A stretch of DNA of 64,000 nucleotides from Actinomadura xylanilytica. GTDB taxonomy: Bacteria > Actinomycetota > Actinomycetes > Streptosporangiales > Streptosporangiaceae. Location of the stretch: positions 124,001-188,000 of the forward strand of contig NZ_JASNWE010000005.1 of NCBI RefSeq assembly GCF_030283145.1, given 5' to 3'. The notes beneath the pieces were generated by a model, which was not told where the DNA came from, made no database searches, and was given only the letters and a program-made list of their open reading frames with translations. Positions 47,493 to 55,983 of this stretch are shown here, one piece after another. How positions within the stretch are numbered: position 1 is the stretch's first letter; every line of letters begins with the position of its first letter. The position numbers were made by a program, and so were the translations under genes.

Positions 47493-49136
47493 ATGGCTGA
47501 TATCACCGAGGCGCCCGAGTGGTCGGCGCTGGCCGACCACCAGCAGGCGCTGTCCGGACGGCACCTGCGGGAGCTGTTCGCGGACGACCCGGAGCGGGCC
47601 GCGCGGATGACGGTGACCGCGGGGGACCTCTTCCTCGACTACTCCAAGCACCGGGTCACCGGCGAGACGCTCGGGCTGCTGGTGGCGCTGGCCGAGCGCG
47701 CCGGGCTGCGCGGGCGGATCGAGGCGATGTTCGGCGGCGAGCACATTAACGCCAGCGAGGACCGGGCCGTCCTGCACACCGCGCTGCGGCTGCCGCGCGG
47801 CGCCGCGCTGACCGTGGACGGGCAGGACGTCGCCGCCGACGTGCACGCGGTGCTCGACCGGATGGAGGCGTTCGCCGGGCGGGTCCGCTCGGGCGAGTGG
47901 ACCGGCTTCACCGGCCGGCCCATCCGGACGGTCGTCAACATCGGCATCGGCGGCTCCGACCTCGGCCCGGCGATGGCCTACGAGGCGCTGCGCGACTACG
48001 CCGACGCCGGGATCTCCTGCCGCTTCGTCTCCAACGTCGACCCGGCCGACATCACCGGCACGCTGGCCGCGCTCGACCCCGAGGAGACCCTGTTCGTCAT
48101 CAGCTCCAAGACGTTCGGGACGCTGGAGACGCTGACCAACGCCAAGGTCGCCCGGCAGTGGCTGGTCGACCGCCTCGGCGACGACAAGGCGGTCTCGCGG
48201 CACTTCGTGGCGGTGTCGACCAACGCCGAGCGGGTCGCCGGGTTCGGCATCGACACCGGCAACATGTTCGGGTTCTGGGACTGGGTGGGCGGGCGCTACT
48301 CCTTCGACGGCGCGATCGGGCTGTCGCTGATGCTGGCCATCGGCGCGGGCCGGTTCCGCGAGATGCTCGCCGGGTTCCACACCGTCGACGAGCACTTCCG
48401 CACCGCGCCGTTCGAGGCCAACATGCCGGTGCTGATGGGGATGCTGGGCGTCTGGTACACCGACTTCTTCGGCGCGCAGACCCGCGCCGTCCTGCCGTAC
48501 GCGCAGCGGCTGGCGCGGTTCCCCGCCTACCTCCAGCAGCTCACGATGGAGTCCAACGGCAAGTCGGTGCGGGCCGACGGGGCGCCGGTCGTGGCGCAGA
48601 CCGGCGAGATCTTCTGGGGCGAGCCGGGCACCAACGGGCAGCACGCCTTCTACCAGCTCCTGCACCAGGGCACCCGGCTGGTCCCCGCCGACTTCATCGG
48701 CTTCGCCGAGCCGTTCGAGGACGCCTCGGCCGGCGGTCCGGGCATGCACGACCTGCTGGCCGCCAACCTGTTCGCCCAGACCTCGGCGCTGGCGTTCGGC
48801 AAGACCGCCGACGAGATCGCCGCCGAGGGCGCGCCCGCCGCGGTCGTGCCGCACAAGGTGATGCCGGGCAACCGGCCGACCGGCACGATCCTGGTGCCGA
48901 GGCTCACCCCGTCCACCCTGGGGCAGCTCGTCGCGCTGTACGAGCACATCGTGTTCGTCGAGGGCGCGATCTGGGGGATCGACTCCTTCGACCAGTGGGG
49001 CGTCGAGCTCGGCAAGGTGATGGCAGGCGACCTCACGCCCGCGCTGACCGGCGCCGAGCCCCCCGCGTCGGCTCCGGACCCGTCCACCGCCGCGCTGGTG
49101 CGCCGCTACCGCGAGCTGCGGGGCCGCGCGGTCTGA
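47493..49136 (+). CDS. pgi: Glucose-6-phosphate isomerase
   Basis: 547 aa, full-length large-type enzyme interconverting glucose 6-phosphate and fructose 6-phosphate. Family signatures: VNIGIGGSDLGPAMAYEAL, VISSKTFGTLETLTNA, DWVGGRYSFDGAIGLS, the catalytic Glu/His region MESNGKSVRADG and GTNGQHAFYQLLHQGT, and a late GIDSFDQWGVELGK. ATG at 47493 preceded by GAGGGGCAG; an upstream in-frame ATG at 47409 adds only Arg/Gly-rich residues. Stands alone, ended by twin hairpins. Confidence 0.97.
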   Translation: MADITEAPEWSALADHQQALSGRHLRELFADDPERAARMTVTAGDLFLDYSKHRVTGETLGLLVALAERAGLRGRIEAMFGGEHINASEDRAVLHTALRLPRGAALTVDGQDVAADVHAVLDRMEAFAGRVRSGEWTGFTGRPIRTVVNIGIGGSDLGPAMAYEALRDYADAGISCRFVSNVDPADITGTLAALDPEETLFVISSKTFGTLETLTNAKVARQWLVDRLGDDKAVSRHFVAVSTNAERVAGFGIDTGNMFGFWDWVGGRYSFDGAIGLSLMLAIGAGRFREMLAGFHTVDEHFRTAPFEANMPVLMGMLGVWYTDFFGAQTRAVLPYAQRLARFPAYLQQLTMESNGKSVRADGAPVVAQTGEIFWGEPGTNGQHAFYQLLHQGTRLVPADFIGFAEPFEDASAGGPGMHDLLAANLFAQTSALAFGKTADEIAAEGAPAAVVPHKVMPGNRPTGTILVPRLTPSTLGQLVALYEHIVFVEGAIWGIDSFDQWGVELGKVMAGDLTPALTGAEPPASAPDPSTAALVRRYRELRGRAV

Positions 49137-49142
49137 CGCCCC

Positions 49143-49190
49143 GCGCCGCGGGCCCGGTGTGCACCGCGAGGCGCGCACCGGGCCCGGCGC
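49143..49190 (+). terminator. First hairpin after pgi
   Basis: CGGGCCCGGTGTGC (49149-49162) pairs with GCGCACCGGGCCCG (49173-49186) with one G-U pair, and outer GCGCC/GGCGC bases extend the stem. 10-nt loop. Confidence 0.65.
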
Positions 49191-49194
49191 GGAC

Positions 49195-49230
49195 GTGGCG
49201 GTGTCCCCCCGCCCGGGGGGACACCGCCAC
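49195..49230. terminator. Second, perfect 16-bp hairpin between convergent pgi and SIS genes
   Basis: GTGGCGGTGTCCCCCC (49195-49210), loop GCCC, GGGGGGACACCGCCAC (49215-49230). Uninterrupted 16-bp stem; symmetrical and so probably active in both directions. Confidence 0.8.
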
Positions 49231-49266
49231 GCATGGACCGCCGTTCCGCACGGGCGGCGGCGCCGC

Positions 49267-50010
49267 TCAGGTCCCGGCCGACAGCTCCGGGACGCGGTGC
49301 CGGTAGCGGGCCAGGAGCTCCTGGTTGACCGCGTCGCCGCCGGGCACGTTCGCGCTGGTCCAGCGGGGCAGCTCGGTGCCGCGCGCGGAGGCGAGGTCGT
49401 CGAGGTCGGCCAGCACCCGCGACCACGCGTACGCGGCCAGGATCGTCGACACCGCCGCCGTGCGCGGCGCCCCGCCCGGGTGCACGACGTCGCCCGGGGG
49501 GACGCGGGTGTCGAGCACCACCCCGGCGTGGTCGGCGAGGCTGGTCTCGGTGCGCGCGGAGGCGGCCCGCGAGGCCGGCACCGAGGTCACCGCGATCACC
49601 GGCACGTTCCGGGCCGCGCACTCCTGCGCGATCTCGACCGGGTACGGGTTGCGCCCGCTGGTGGAGAACACCACCGCCACATCGGGCGGGGCGGGCGCGG
49701 CGGCCTCGGCGACCGCGCGCCCGACCCCGTCCTGGCGCTCGGCGCGGGTGCTGCGCACGGCGTCGTCGAGGGGGAAGACGCGCGGATCCCAGATCGGCCG
49801 GACCGGGGCGAGGCCCCCGGCCCGGTAGAACGTCTCGCACACCATCGCCAGCGAGTGCCCCGCCCCGGCGACGTGCACGATGCCGTCGGCCTCGATCGCC
49901 TCCAGCAGCAGGAGCGCGGCGGTGCGGGCGGCGTCCGCGCCGTGCGCGTCGAAGTCGTCGAGCAGAGTCCGCACCTGGTCGGGGAGGCGGGGCCGGGGGG
50001 AGTCAGGCAT
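49267..50010 (-). CDS. SIS-domain sugar-phosphate isomerase or deaminase-like protein
   Basis: 247 aa. SIS fold with VHVAGAGHSLAMVCETFYRAGGL (part; the phosphate loop), DVAVVFSTSGRNPYPVEIAQE (the SxSGRN phosphosugar-binding loop) and VIAVTSV. No adjoining catalytic domain. Last gene of the PTS operon, overlapping the EIIA gene by 8 bp, so it probably acts on the sugar phosphate made by this PTS (isomerase, or MurQ/AgaS-like role). Confidence 0.82.
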   Translation of the reverse strand: MPDSPRPRLPDQVRTLLDDFDAHGADAARTAALLLLEAIEADGIVHVAGAGHSLAMVCETFYRAGGLAPVRPIWDPRVFPLDDAVRSTRAERQDGVGRAVAEAAAPAPPDVAVVFSTSGRNPYPVEIAQECAARNVPVIAVTSVPASRAASARTETSLADHAGVVLDTRVPPGDVVHPGGAPRTAAVSTILAAYAWSRVLADLDDLASARGTELPRWTSANVPGGDAVNQELLARYRHRVPELSAGT

Positions 50011-50440
50011 CGCGCAGCGCCTCCTCGAGGGCGCGGGTCAGCGCGTCCTCGTCCGAGGCGCCGCGGAGCCGGTCCGCGAGCCCGGCCGACAGAGCGCGGG
50101 CCAGCGTCGACAGGGTCCCGACGTGGGAGTCGGGGTCGGGCGTGCAGAAGGCCAGGAGCAGGTCGACGGGGTCGTTGTCGGGGTGGCCGAACTCGACCGG
50201 CGCCGCCAGCCGGGTCACGCCGACGCCGACCGCCAGCCCGCCCTCCTCAGGGCGGGCGTGCACGAGCGCGAGGCCCTTGGCCAGCACGATGTACGGGCCG
50301 TTCTCCTCCACCACCCGGACGCAGGCGTCCGGGTAGCCCTCGCCCGCCGCGCCCGCCTCGACCAGGCCCCGCGCCGCCCGCCGGACCGCTTCGCGCCAGT
50401 CCGCCGGGGTCGCGCCGTCGGTCGCGGTCAGCACCGTCAC
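50003..50440 (-). CDS. PTS EIIA component, mannitol/fructose/ascorbate (type 2) family
   Basis: 145 aa from GTG. The phosphorylation His is in LALVHARPEEGG; the surroundings ENGPYIVLAKG and VDLLLAFCTPDPDSHV are typical of UlaC/FruA-A domains. Receives phosphate from HPr and passes it to the adjacent EIIB. No EI or HPr gene is in the window. 4-bp overlap with EIIB (GTGA). Confidence 0.88.
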   Translation of the reverse strand: MTVLTATDGATPADWREAVRRAARGLVEAGAAGEGYPDACVRVVEENGPYIVLAKGLALVHARPEEGGLAVGVGVTRLAAPVEFGHPDNDPVDLLLAFCTPDPDSHVGTLSTLARALSAGLADRLRGASDEDALTRALEEALRDA

Positions 50441-50739
50441 GCCAGCCAGCCCTTCTCGGTCAGCCGCTCGCGCAGCTGCGCCTCCAGGCCCTCCTTGTCG
50501 AGGAAGTCGCTGATGGTGATCACGACGGGGGCCAGCTCGGCGATCTCGCTGGTGTGCATGCCCTGCCCGATGATCACGTCGGGGCTCATCCCGCGCGCAG
50601 CGGACACGTCGGTGTTCTCCACCCGGGCCTCCACGCCGAGGGCGCGCAGCGCGTCCTCGGCGGTCATCCTCAGGATGAGGCTGGTGCCCATGCCCAGGCC
50701 GCAGACGGCGAGGACCTCCAGTTGCCGGTCGAGTGCCAT
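50437..50739 (-). CDS. PTS EIIB component, ascorbate/lactose (UlaB/SgaB) type
   Basis: 100 aa. The phospho-Cys P-loop VCGLGMGTSLILRM is complete; ENTDVSAARGMSPDVIIGQGMH follows as in SgaB-type subunits (part). Transfers phosphate from EIIA to the substrate carried by the EIIC encoded next to it. 26 bp separate it from the EIIC gene. Confidence 0.9.
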   Translation of the reverse strand: MALDRQLEVLAVCGLGMGTSLILRMTAEDALRALGVEARVENTDVSAARGMSPDVIIGQGMHTSEIAELAPVVITISDFLDKEGLEAQLRERLTEKGWLA

Positions 50740-50765
50740 CTCAGTACCCCTCTCGTCTCTCGTTG

Positions 50766-52214
50766 TCAGCCCTTGTCCAGGGAGGTCTTGTTCCCGGACT
50801 CGGCGGTCTCCGCCGCCACCTCCGCCTCTGCCGCGGCGCGGCTCTCGCGGCGGCCGAGGATCAGCAGGGTCGCGGCCGTGGCGGCCAGCGCGACGACCGG
50901 GATGGCCCACACCGACGCGCCGCCGATGACCGGGTCGGTGGCCTTGAGCAGCCAGGCGATCGCGTACCAGTCGGGGTCGGCGAGGGCCGACAGCTCCGGC
51001 GCGGTCTTCTCGAACAGGCCCCAGGTGACGGCCTGCCCGATCGCCAGGACCAGGCCGCTGATCACGCCGCCGAGCACCGCGCCGCGCCAGCCCGCGACCA
51101 CGTTGCCGAACACCCCGGCCGCGCCGCCCACGAAGAACAGCATGATCATGGGCGGGGCGAGGGTGAACCAGCCGGCCCCCGCGAACACCCCCAGGCAGAC
51201 CAGGAACACCCCGGTCGAGGTCACGAAGCCGACCATCACCGAGGTCGGCGCCACCGGGAAGATCGTCGGCGCGTCCAGCGCCGGGCGGGTGCCGGGGATC
51301 ACCCGGTCGCTGAAGCCCTTGAACGCCGGGACGATCTCGCCGAGGAACATCCGCACGCCGAACATCAGGATCGCGATGCCGCCGGCGAACCGCAGGCCGA
51401 CCAGCAGCGCCCACACCCACGGGGACAGCTTGGGGTCGAGCTCGGCGGCGGCCTTGGTCACCACCCCGTGGTCGGCGAAGGCGACCGCCACCAGCATGAT
51501 CACCGAGATGATCAGCGCGGTGCTGACGTTGACGTCCTTGAAGAACGAGAGCTGGCGGGGCAGCTTGAGCTTCTCGGTGTCGTGCTTGTCGCGGCTGCCG
51601 AGCGGCTTGGCCGCGTAGCCGGTGAGCAGGGCGGTCAGCGAGCTGGTGTGTGCGAAGCCGAACCGGTCGTCGGGCATCACCTTGCGCATCAGCGGGCGCA
51701 TCCAGAGCGGCTGGACGGTCCAGTACGCGGCCACGAACCCGGCGCCGCACAGCACCAGCGTGAGCTGGTCGGCGTCCGGCGCGATGGTGACCAGCGAGGC
51801 GACCGTGACCGTGCTGACCCAGAACATCAGGTGCCCGGTCAGGTACAGGTAGCGGGCGGCCGGGAACAGCCGGACGATCGCCACGTGCAGCAGGAACGCC
51901 ACGGTGATGACCAGCGCGATCGTGCCGCCCTGCGAGCCCAGGAAGTCGTTGAGCGAGTGGTCGGCCTTCGGCGGTGTGGAGTTCATCGCGCTGGCCAGCA
52001 CGGTCTGGAAGCTGGTCAGCCCGCCGGTGAAGATCTCCACGCCGATGAAAAGGATCACCACCCCGATGGTGGCGCGCAGCGCCCCGGCGAGGGTGTCCTC
52101 GAAGCGTTTGCGCTGGAGCAGCAGCCCGGCGAGCGTGATCAGCCCGATCAGGATGGGCACCTGGCCGAACACGTTGTCGGCCAGGAAGGTGAGGACGTCT
52201 TTGACGAAGTCCAT
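50766..52214 (-). CDS. PTS EIIC component, ascorbate (UlaA/SgaT) family permease
   Basis: 482 aa with about 11 membrane helices. Characteristic stretches: LLQRKRFEDTLAGALRATIGVVIL (part), GHLMFWVS, KHDTEKLKLPRQLSFFKDVN (SgaT-like), FGVRMFLGEIVPAFKGFSDRVIPGTRPALD (part) and PTSVMVGFVTS. ATG at 52214 with GAGGTG upstream. UlaA members carry ascorbate or pentose/pentitol-type substrates; the usual ula catabolic genes are absent and a SIS protein is present instead, so the sugar may differ. Confidence 0.9.
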   Translation of the reverse strand: MDFVKDVLTFLADNVFGQVPILIGLITLAGLLLQRKRFEDTLAGALRATIGVVILFIGVEIFTGGLTSFQTVLASAMNSTPPKADHSLNDFLGSQGGTIALVITVAFLLHVAIVRLFPAARYLYLTGHLMFWVSTVTVASLVTIAPDADQLTLVLCGAGFVAAYWTVQPLWMRPLMRKVMPDDRFGFAHTSSLTALLTGYAAKPLGSRDKHDTEKLKLPRQLSFFKDVNVSTALIISVIMLVAVAFADHGVVTKAAAELDPKLSPWVWALLVGLRFAGGIAILMFGVRMFLGEIVPAFKGFSDRVIPGTRPALDAPTIFPVAPTSVMVGFVTSTGVFLVCLGVFAGAGWFTLAPPMIMLFFVGGAAGVFGNVVAGWRGAVLGGVISGLVLAIGQAVTWGLFEKTAPELSALADPDWYAIAWLLKATDPVIGGASVWAIPVVALAATAATLLILGRRESRAAAEAEVAAETAESGNKTSLDKG

Positions 52215-52302
52215 GGTGCACCTCACTAAAGGGGGTTGGAGATTTGCGCTGTCGCCCCCGTCAGCGCGGATGGATCCTGACGGTCGGGTCGCGGCGTTCT
52301 GA

Positions 52303-52354
52303 TGTTCCGGTGGTACTGATGGTGTTCCGGTGGGTCCCGGTGGTGTTCCGGCGG
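52303..52354. repeat. Degenerate tandem repeat with core TGTTCCGG
   Basis: TGTTCCGG recurs at 52303, 52323 and 52344 (spacing 20 and 21 bp), each followed by a (T/C)GG-rich stretch. It lies between the GntR stop and the start of the PTS operon (52215-52375). No clear promoter is seen in the rest of this gap. Confidence 0.6.
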
Positions 52355-52375
52355 TCGTGGTGGAGTCCGGCGCCG

Positions 52376-53107
52376 TCAGTGCGGCGGCGGGCGCAGGTCG
52401 AGCTGGAGCCGGTAGCGGTCCCCCCGGTAGAGGGACCTGACGTACTCCAGCGGGCCGCCCTCCTCGTCCCGCGTCACCCGTTCGAAGAGGAACACCGGCG
52501 AGTGCACCGGCACGCCGAGCTCGGCGGCCTCCTCGGCGGTGGTGACGCTCGGCTCGATCGTCTCGGTGCCCGAGGCGATCTCCACGCCGCCGGAGCGGAG
52601 CAGGTCGTAGAACGACCGGCCCTCCAGGTCCTGCCGGCGCAGGTCCGGCAGGAGGCGGCGCGGCAGGTAGAGCGTCTCGATCGCCATGGTGGCGCCGTCG
52701 GCGAGCCGGAGTCGCCGAATGGTAAATACCTCTTCGACGGGGGAGAGGGCCAGCCTCCTGCCGATCCGGGCCCCCGCGGTCTCGGTCCGGAACGACAGGA
52801 CGCGGCCGTCCGGGCGCATCCCGCGCCGCCGCATGTCCTCGGTGAAGGAGGTCATGGTCAGCGGCACCGCGATCCTGGGCTCGGCCACGTAGGTGCCGCT
52901 CCCGTGGCGCCGTTCGAGCAGGCCGTCGTTGACCAGCCCGTCGATCGCCGCGCGCAGCGTCGGGCGGGAGACGCCGAGCTCCTCGGCCAGCCGGCGCTCG
53001 GAGGACAGGGCGTCGCCGACGCCCAGCTCGTCCAGCATGGCGAGCAGCTCGCGCCGCACGACCTGCCGTTTGGTGCTCCCGTTGGCCGGTTCACCACTGG
53101 ATAGCAC
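52376..53107 (-). CDS. GntR-family regulator, HutC/UTRA type
   Basis: 243 aa. Winged helix ALSSERRLAEELGVSRPTLRAAIDGL (part) and a UTRA effector domain (FTIRRLRLADGATMAIETLYLP part; SGTETIEPSVTTAEEA). The start is revised to GTG 53107: a perfect AGGAGGTGA lies 8 bp upstream, while the GTG at 53116 would sit inside that site. Upstream of the PTS operon on the same strand and likely its repressor; UTRA proteins sense sugar phosphates or small acids. Confidence 0.87.
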   Translation of the reverse strand: MLSSGEPANGSTKRQVVRRELLAMLDELGVGDALSSERRLAEELGVSRPTLRAAIDGLVNDGLLERRHGSGTYVAEPRIAVPLTMTSFTEDMRRRGMRPDGRVLSFRTETAGARIGRRLALSPVEEVFTIRRLRLADGATMAIETLYLPRRLLPDLRRQDLEGRSFYDLLRSGGVEIASGTETIEPSVTTAEEAAELGVPVHSPVFLFERVTRDEEGGPLEYVRSLYRGDRYRLQLDLRPPPH

Positions 53108-53145
53108 GCCTGTCACCTCCTGGAGCGCCGATAGTGCGTCCGGTC

Positions 53146-53174
53146 ACTGTATGTCCGGTTCGGCGACTGGTCAA
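53146..53174 (-). promoter_or_regulatory. Promoter of the GntR gene
   Basis: Minus-strand TTGACC (53174-53169), 17-bp spacer and TACAGT (53151-53146). Transcription would start near 53139, about 30 bases before the GTG. Confidence 0.6.
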
Positions 53175-53179
53175 TACCA
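53168..53179. promoter_or_regulatory. GntR/HutC-type operator TGGT-N4-ACCA
   Basis: TGGTCAATACCA has perfect 4-bp arms and overlaps the -35 box of the GntR gene, as expected for autorepression by HutC-type regulators. Confidence 0.6.
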
Positions 53180-53281
53180 CTTTGGCGATGTTTGCCGTGG
53201 CGGGCGCCGCCGCGCGGATCTACGGTCGTCGCAGGTCGGCTGAGGTCCGTGCGACGGAAGCGCGGTGAGGAAGGCGGCGGG

Positions 53282-54622
53282 ATGAGAAGGATCGTGAGGG
53301 GCGCCGTGGCGTTGGCGCTGCCCCTGGTGCTGCCGGTGGCCCTGGGCGCCGCACCGGCGCGGGCGGACGGTGCCGGCGGCGCGGGCGGTGCGGGCGGCTG
53401 GCGGCTGGTGAACGCCGAGTCGTTCGACCGGCCGCTGGACGACCGGAAGGCCCCCTGGTTCAGCGACGGCGACGGGCCGGGCAGCCTCTACGACGTCGAT
53501 ATGTACGACAACGACGGGGCCTACTTCGAGACCGTCGGCGGCCCGGCGTTCAAGCAGCAGCTCGCGAAGATGAGCACCTACCGCAAGTCGTTCCCGTTCG
53601 GGGACGGCGGCTGGCTCACGGCCGAGCTCGCGGCCCGCGACACCGACGGCGACGGCCGCCCGGACGGGGCGCCCACGCTCACCTCGCGCAGGGGCGTCGC
53701 GCAGATGGACGAGCCCGGCCACCAGGGCGGGGTGGTCATCCGCTCGACCAGGGCGCTGCCCGCCGAGTACCGGGTGGAGATGACCCTGCGCGGCCTCGAC
53801 TTCGGGGGGCAGCGCAACGGCTCGTGGGACTACCCCGACGGGCGGGTCAACGGGTACTCGCCGGAGGGCTGCAAGACCAACTTCCCGTGGGCCTCGGGCG
53901 GCGACTTCTCCCGGCCCGAGTGCGCCTGGGCCGACGTCCGCACCGACTCCAACGGGTTCTACTACCTGGGGATCATGGACTACGAGCGGCCCGCGCCGCA
54001 CAACAACGTCTTCATCCACGGGCACCGCAAGGTCGCCATGGACTCCTACAACCGCTACAAGTACACGGGCTCGGGGCTTCGCTACTGCAACCCCGCGACC
54101 AAGCAGTACGAGCAGTACTCCGCCGGAACCGGCAACGGCGTCAACGCGATCTTCATGACCGACGACCGCCGCTACCCGACGATGCCCGGCACCGAGTACC
54201 TCATGCCGAGCGAGTGCGGCCTCGCCAAGGCCGGCGCGATCGTGTCCCAGGTTGACCTGAAGCCCGAGCTGCTCCCGGAGGAGAGCTACCGGTTCGCCGT
54301 CGAGCGGCGGGGCGGCGCCTACACGATGGAGATGTCGGGCGTCTTCGCGCACACCGGCCGCGCCACCTTCCGCTACACCCGCGCGTTCGTCCAGGACGGC
54401 GAGCCGATCTGGCACTACAACCAGACGCCGGGCGAGTACGACGGCCGGTTCAACGGCGAGTGGACGTGGCAGGGACCGGGCGGGACGGTCACCGACCGTG
54501 ACGTGTGGCCCGCCGGATCGGCCTATCCCGACCGGTTCGTCATCGGCGACCCGCACATGAACTTCTACGAGGGCAAGGCGCAGGTGGACGACGTGCGGAT
54601 GTACGTCCCGTCACACCGGTAA
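53282..54622 (+). CDS. Secreted protein with probable concanavalin-like fold, function unknown
   Basis: 446 aa. A signal peptide (residues about 1-27, ending ARA) is followed by a Gly/Ala linker and a long domain rich in aromatic and Asp residues. VEMTLRGLDFGGQRNGSWDYPDG and the ending MNFYEGKAQVDDVRMYVP (parts) resemble beta-sandwich lectin/glucanase-like secreted proteins. An acidic DTDGDGRPDG loop could bind calcium. Four Cys may form disulfides. Start by GAGGAAGG. Family not identified; it may act on or bind polysaccharide, given the sugar ABC operon that follows its terminator. Confidence 0.6.
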   Translation: MRRIVRGAVALALPLVLPVALGAAPARADGAGGAGGAGGWRLVNAESFDRPLDDRKAPWFSDGDGPGSLYDVDMYDNDGAYFETVGGPAFKQQLAKMSTYRKSFPFGDGGWLTAELAARDTDGDGRPDGAPTLTSRRGVAQMDEPGHQGGVVIRSTRALPAEYRVEMTLRGLDFGGQRNGSWDYPDGRVNGYSPEGCKTNFPWASGGDFSRPECAWADVRTDSNGFYYLGIMDYERPAPHNNVFIHGHRKVAMDSYNRYKYTGSGLRYCNPATKQYEQYSAGTGNGVNAIFMTDDRRYPTMPGTEYLMPSECGLAKAGAIVSQVDLKPELLPEESYRFAVERRGGAYTMEMSGVFAHTGRATFRYTRAFVQDGEPIWHYNQTPGEYDGRFNGEWTWQGPGGTVTDRDVWPAGSAYPDRFVIGDPHMNFYEGKAQVDDVRMYVPSHR

Positions 54623-54636
54623 CACCCCGGCCGGCG

Positions 54637-54660
54637 GCCCCGCGGCGGTCCGCGGGGCCT
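54637..54660 (+). terminator. Hairpin terminator after the secreted protein gene
   Basis: GGCCCCGCGG (54637-54646), loop CGGT, CCGCGGGGCC (54651-54660), then TTCGGTCGT. Perfect 10-bp stem 14 bp after the stop. Confidence 0.8.
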
Positions 54661-54780
54661 TCGGTCGTCCACGGCGGGGGATTCGGACAAGATCTGATCA
54701 CAGGACGGTACGGGAGGTGTGACCGGCGGCACCGCCGGAAAGGCTCCCGGCGTCGATGTCCGCCTCGGTGTGGAGGCGCC

Positions 54781-55980
54781 GTGACCGTGACCGAGACCCA
54801 CGTCGAGCATCCCTACCCCCCACCCCCGCTCCCGCCCCCGTTCTCACCCCCGCTGCCGTCCGCGGCCCCGACCGGTGCCCCCGGCCGCCCGCCCGAACCC
54901 TCGCTCGCCGACCCGTGCGCCGGACGGGAGCCCGCGGGGGAGCTGCTGCACGGCGGCGCTCCCGCGCGCGGCCTGGACGTGTTCCTGAGCGGTTCGGTGT
55001 TCATGGACATGATCTTCACCGGGCTGGCGGGCCTGCCGCCGCCCGGCACCGAGGTCGTCACCGACGGCCTCGGCTCGGCGCCCGGCGGCGTCGCCAACAT
55101 CGCGGTCGCGATGAGCCGGCTCGGCCTGCGGGTCGGGCTGGCGGCCCCGTTCGGGGACGACCTGTTCGGCTCCTACCTGTGGCGGACCCTCGCCGAGCAG
55201 GAGGGCGTCGACCTCGGCCGGTCCCGGCGGCTGCCTGGCTGGTCCACGCCGGTGACGGTGTCGCTGGCCTACGCCGCCGACCGCAGCATGGTCACCTTCG
55301 CGCGGCCCGTCCCGCACCCCGCCGGCGACCTGCTGGACGGGCCGCCGCCCGCGGCGCGGGCCTGCTTCGTCGACATCGACCGGCCCGTCCCGCCGTGGGC
55401 GGCCGGGATGCGCGCCGCGGGCGCGCTGGTCTTCGCCGACCTCGGCTGGGACCCGACCGGGGCCTGGTCGGCGGACGTGCTCGACCGGCTGGAGCACGTG
55501 GACGTGTTCCTGCCGAACGCGGCCGAGGCGATGGCCTACACCCGGACCGGCAGCCCCGAGGACGCCGCGGCGGCGCTCGCCCGGCGGGTCCCGGTCGTGG
55601 TGGTCAAGCGCGGCGGCGACGGCGCGGTGGCGATCGACTCGGCGACCGGGGAGCGGGCCGAGACCCCGGCGCTGCCGGTCGAGGCGCTCGACGCGACCGG
55701 CGCGGGCGACGTGTTCGGCGCCGGGTTCGTGTTCGCGACCCTGGCGGGCCTCCCGCTCGCCGAGCGGCTGCGGTTCGCCAACCTGTGCGCGGGGCTGTCG
55801 GTGCGGCACCGCAGCGGCTCGCTCGGCTCCCCGTGCTGGGGCGAGATCGCCGCGTTCGGCGAGTCCGGCGAGGTCCCCGAGTCGGTGCTCGCCGACTACG
55901 CCTTCGTCGTCCCGTTCATCCCCGACGCGCCGGACGACACGGTCGTCCGGGCCGAGCCGACCCTTCGGAAGGAGCCGTAG
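54781..55980 (+). CDS. PfkB/ribokinase-family carbohydrate kinase
   Basis: 399 aa from GTG, with GGAGG upstream. Signature 1 is GLGSAPGGVANIAVAMSRLG and signature 2 is DATGAGDVFGAGF, which contains the catalytic Asp. Phosphorylates a sugar or nucleoside. The first 70 residues are a Pro-rich extension (PPPPLPPPFSPPLP) not found in ordinary ribokinases. First gene of a sugar-import operon: three bases separate it from the lipoprotein gene, so it probably phosphorylates the imported sugar. Confidence 0.87.
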   Translation: MTVTETHVEHPYPPPPLPPPFSPPLPSAAPTGAPGRPPEPSLADPCAGREPAGELLHGGAPARGLDVFLSGSVFMDMIFTGLAGLPPPGTEVVTDGLGSAPGGVANIAVAMSRLGLRVGLAAPFGDDLFGSYLWRTLAEQEGVDLGRSRRLPGWSTPVTVSLAYAADRSMVTFARPVPHPAGDLLDGPPPAARACFVDIDRPVPPWAAGMRAAGALVFADLGWDPTGAWSADVLDRLEHVDVFLPNAAEAMAYTRTGSPEDAAAALARRVPVVVVKRGGDGAVAIDSATGERAETPALPVEALDATGAGDVFGAGFVFATLAGLPLAERLRFANLCAGLSVRHRSGSLGSPCWGEIAAFGESGEVPESVLADYAFVVPFIPDAPDDTVVRAEPTLRKEP

Positions 55981-55983
55981 GAG

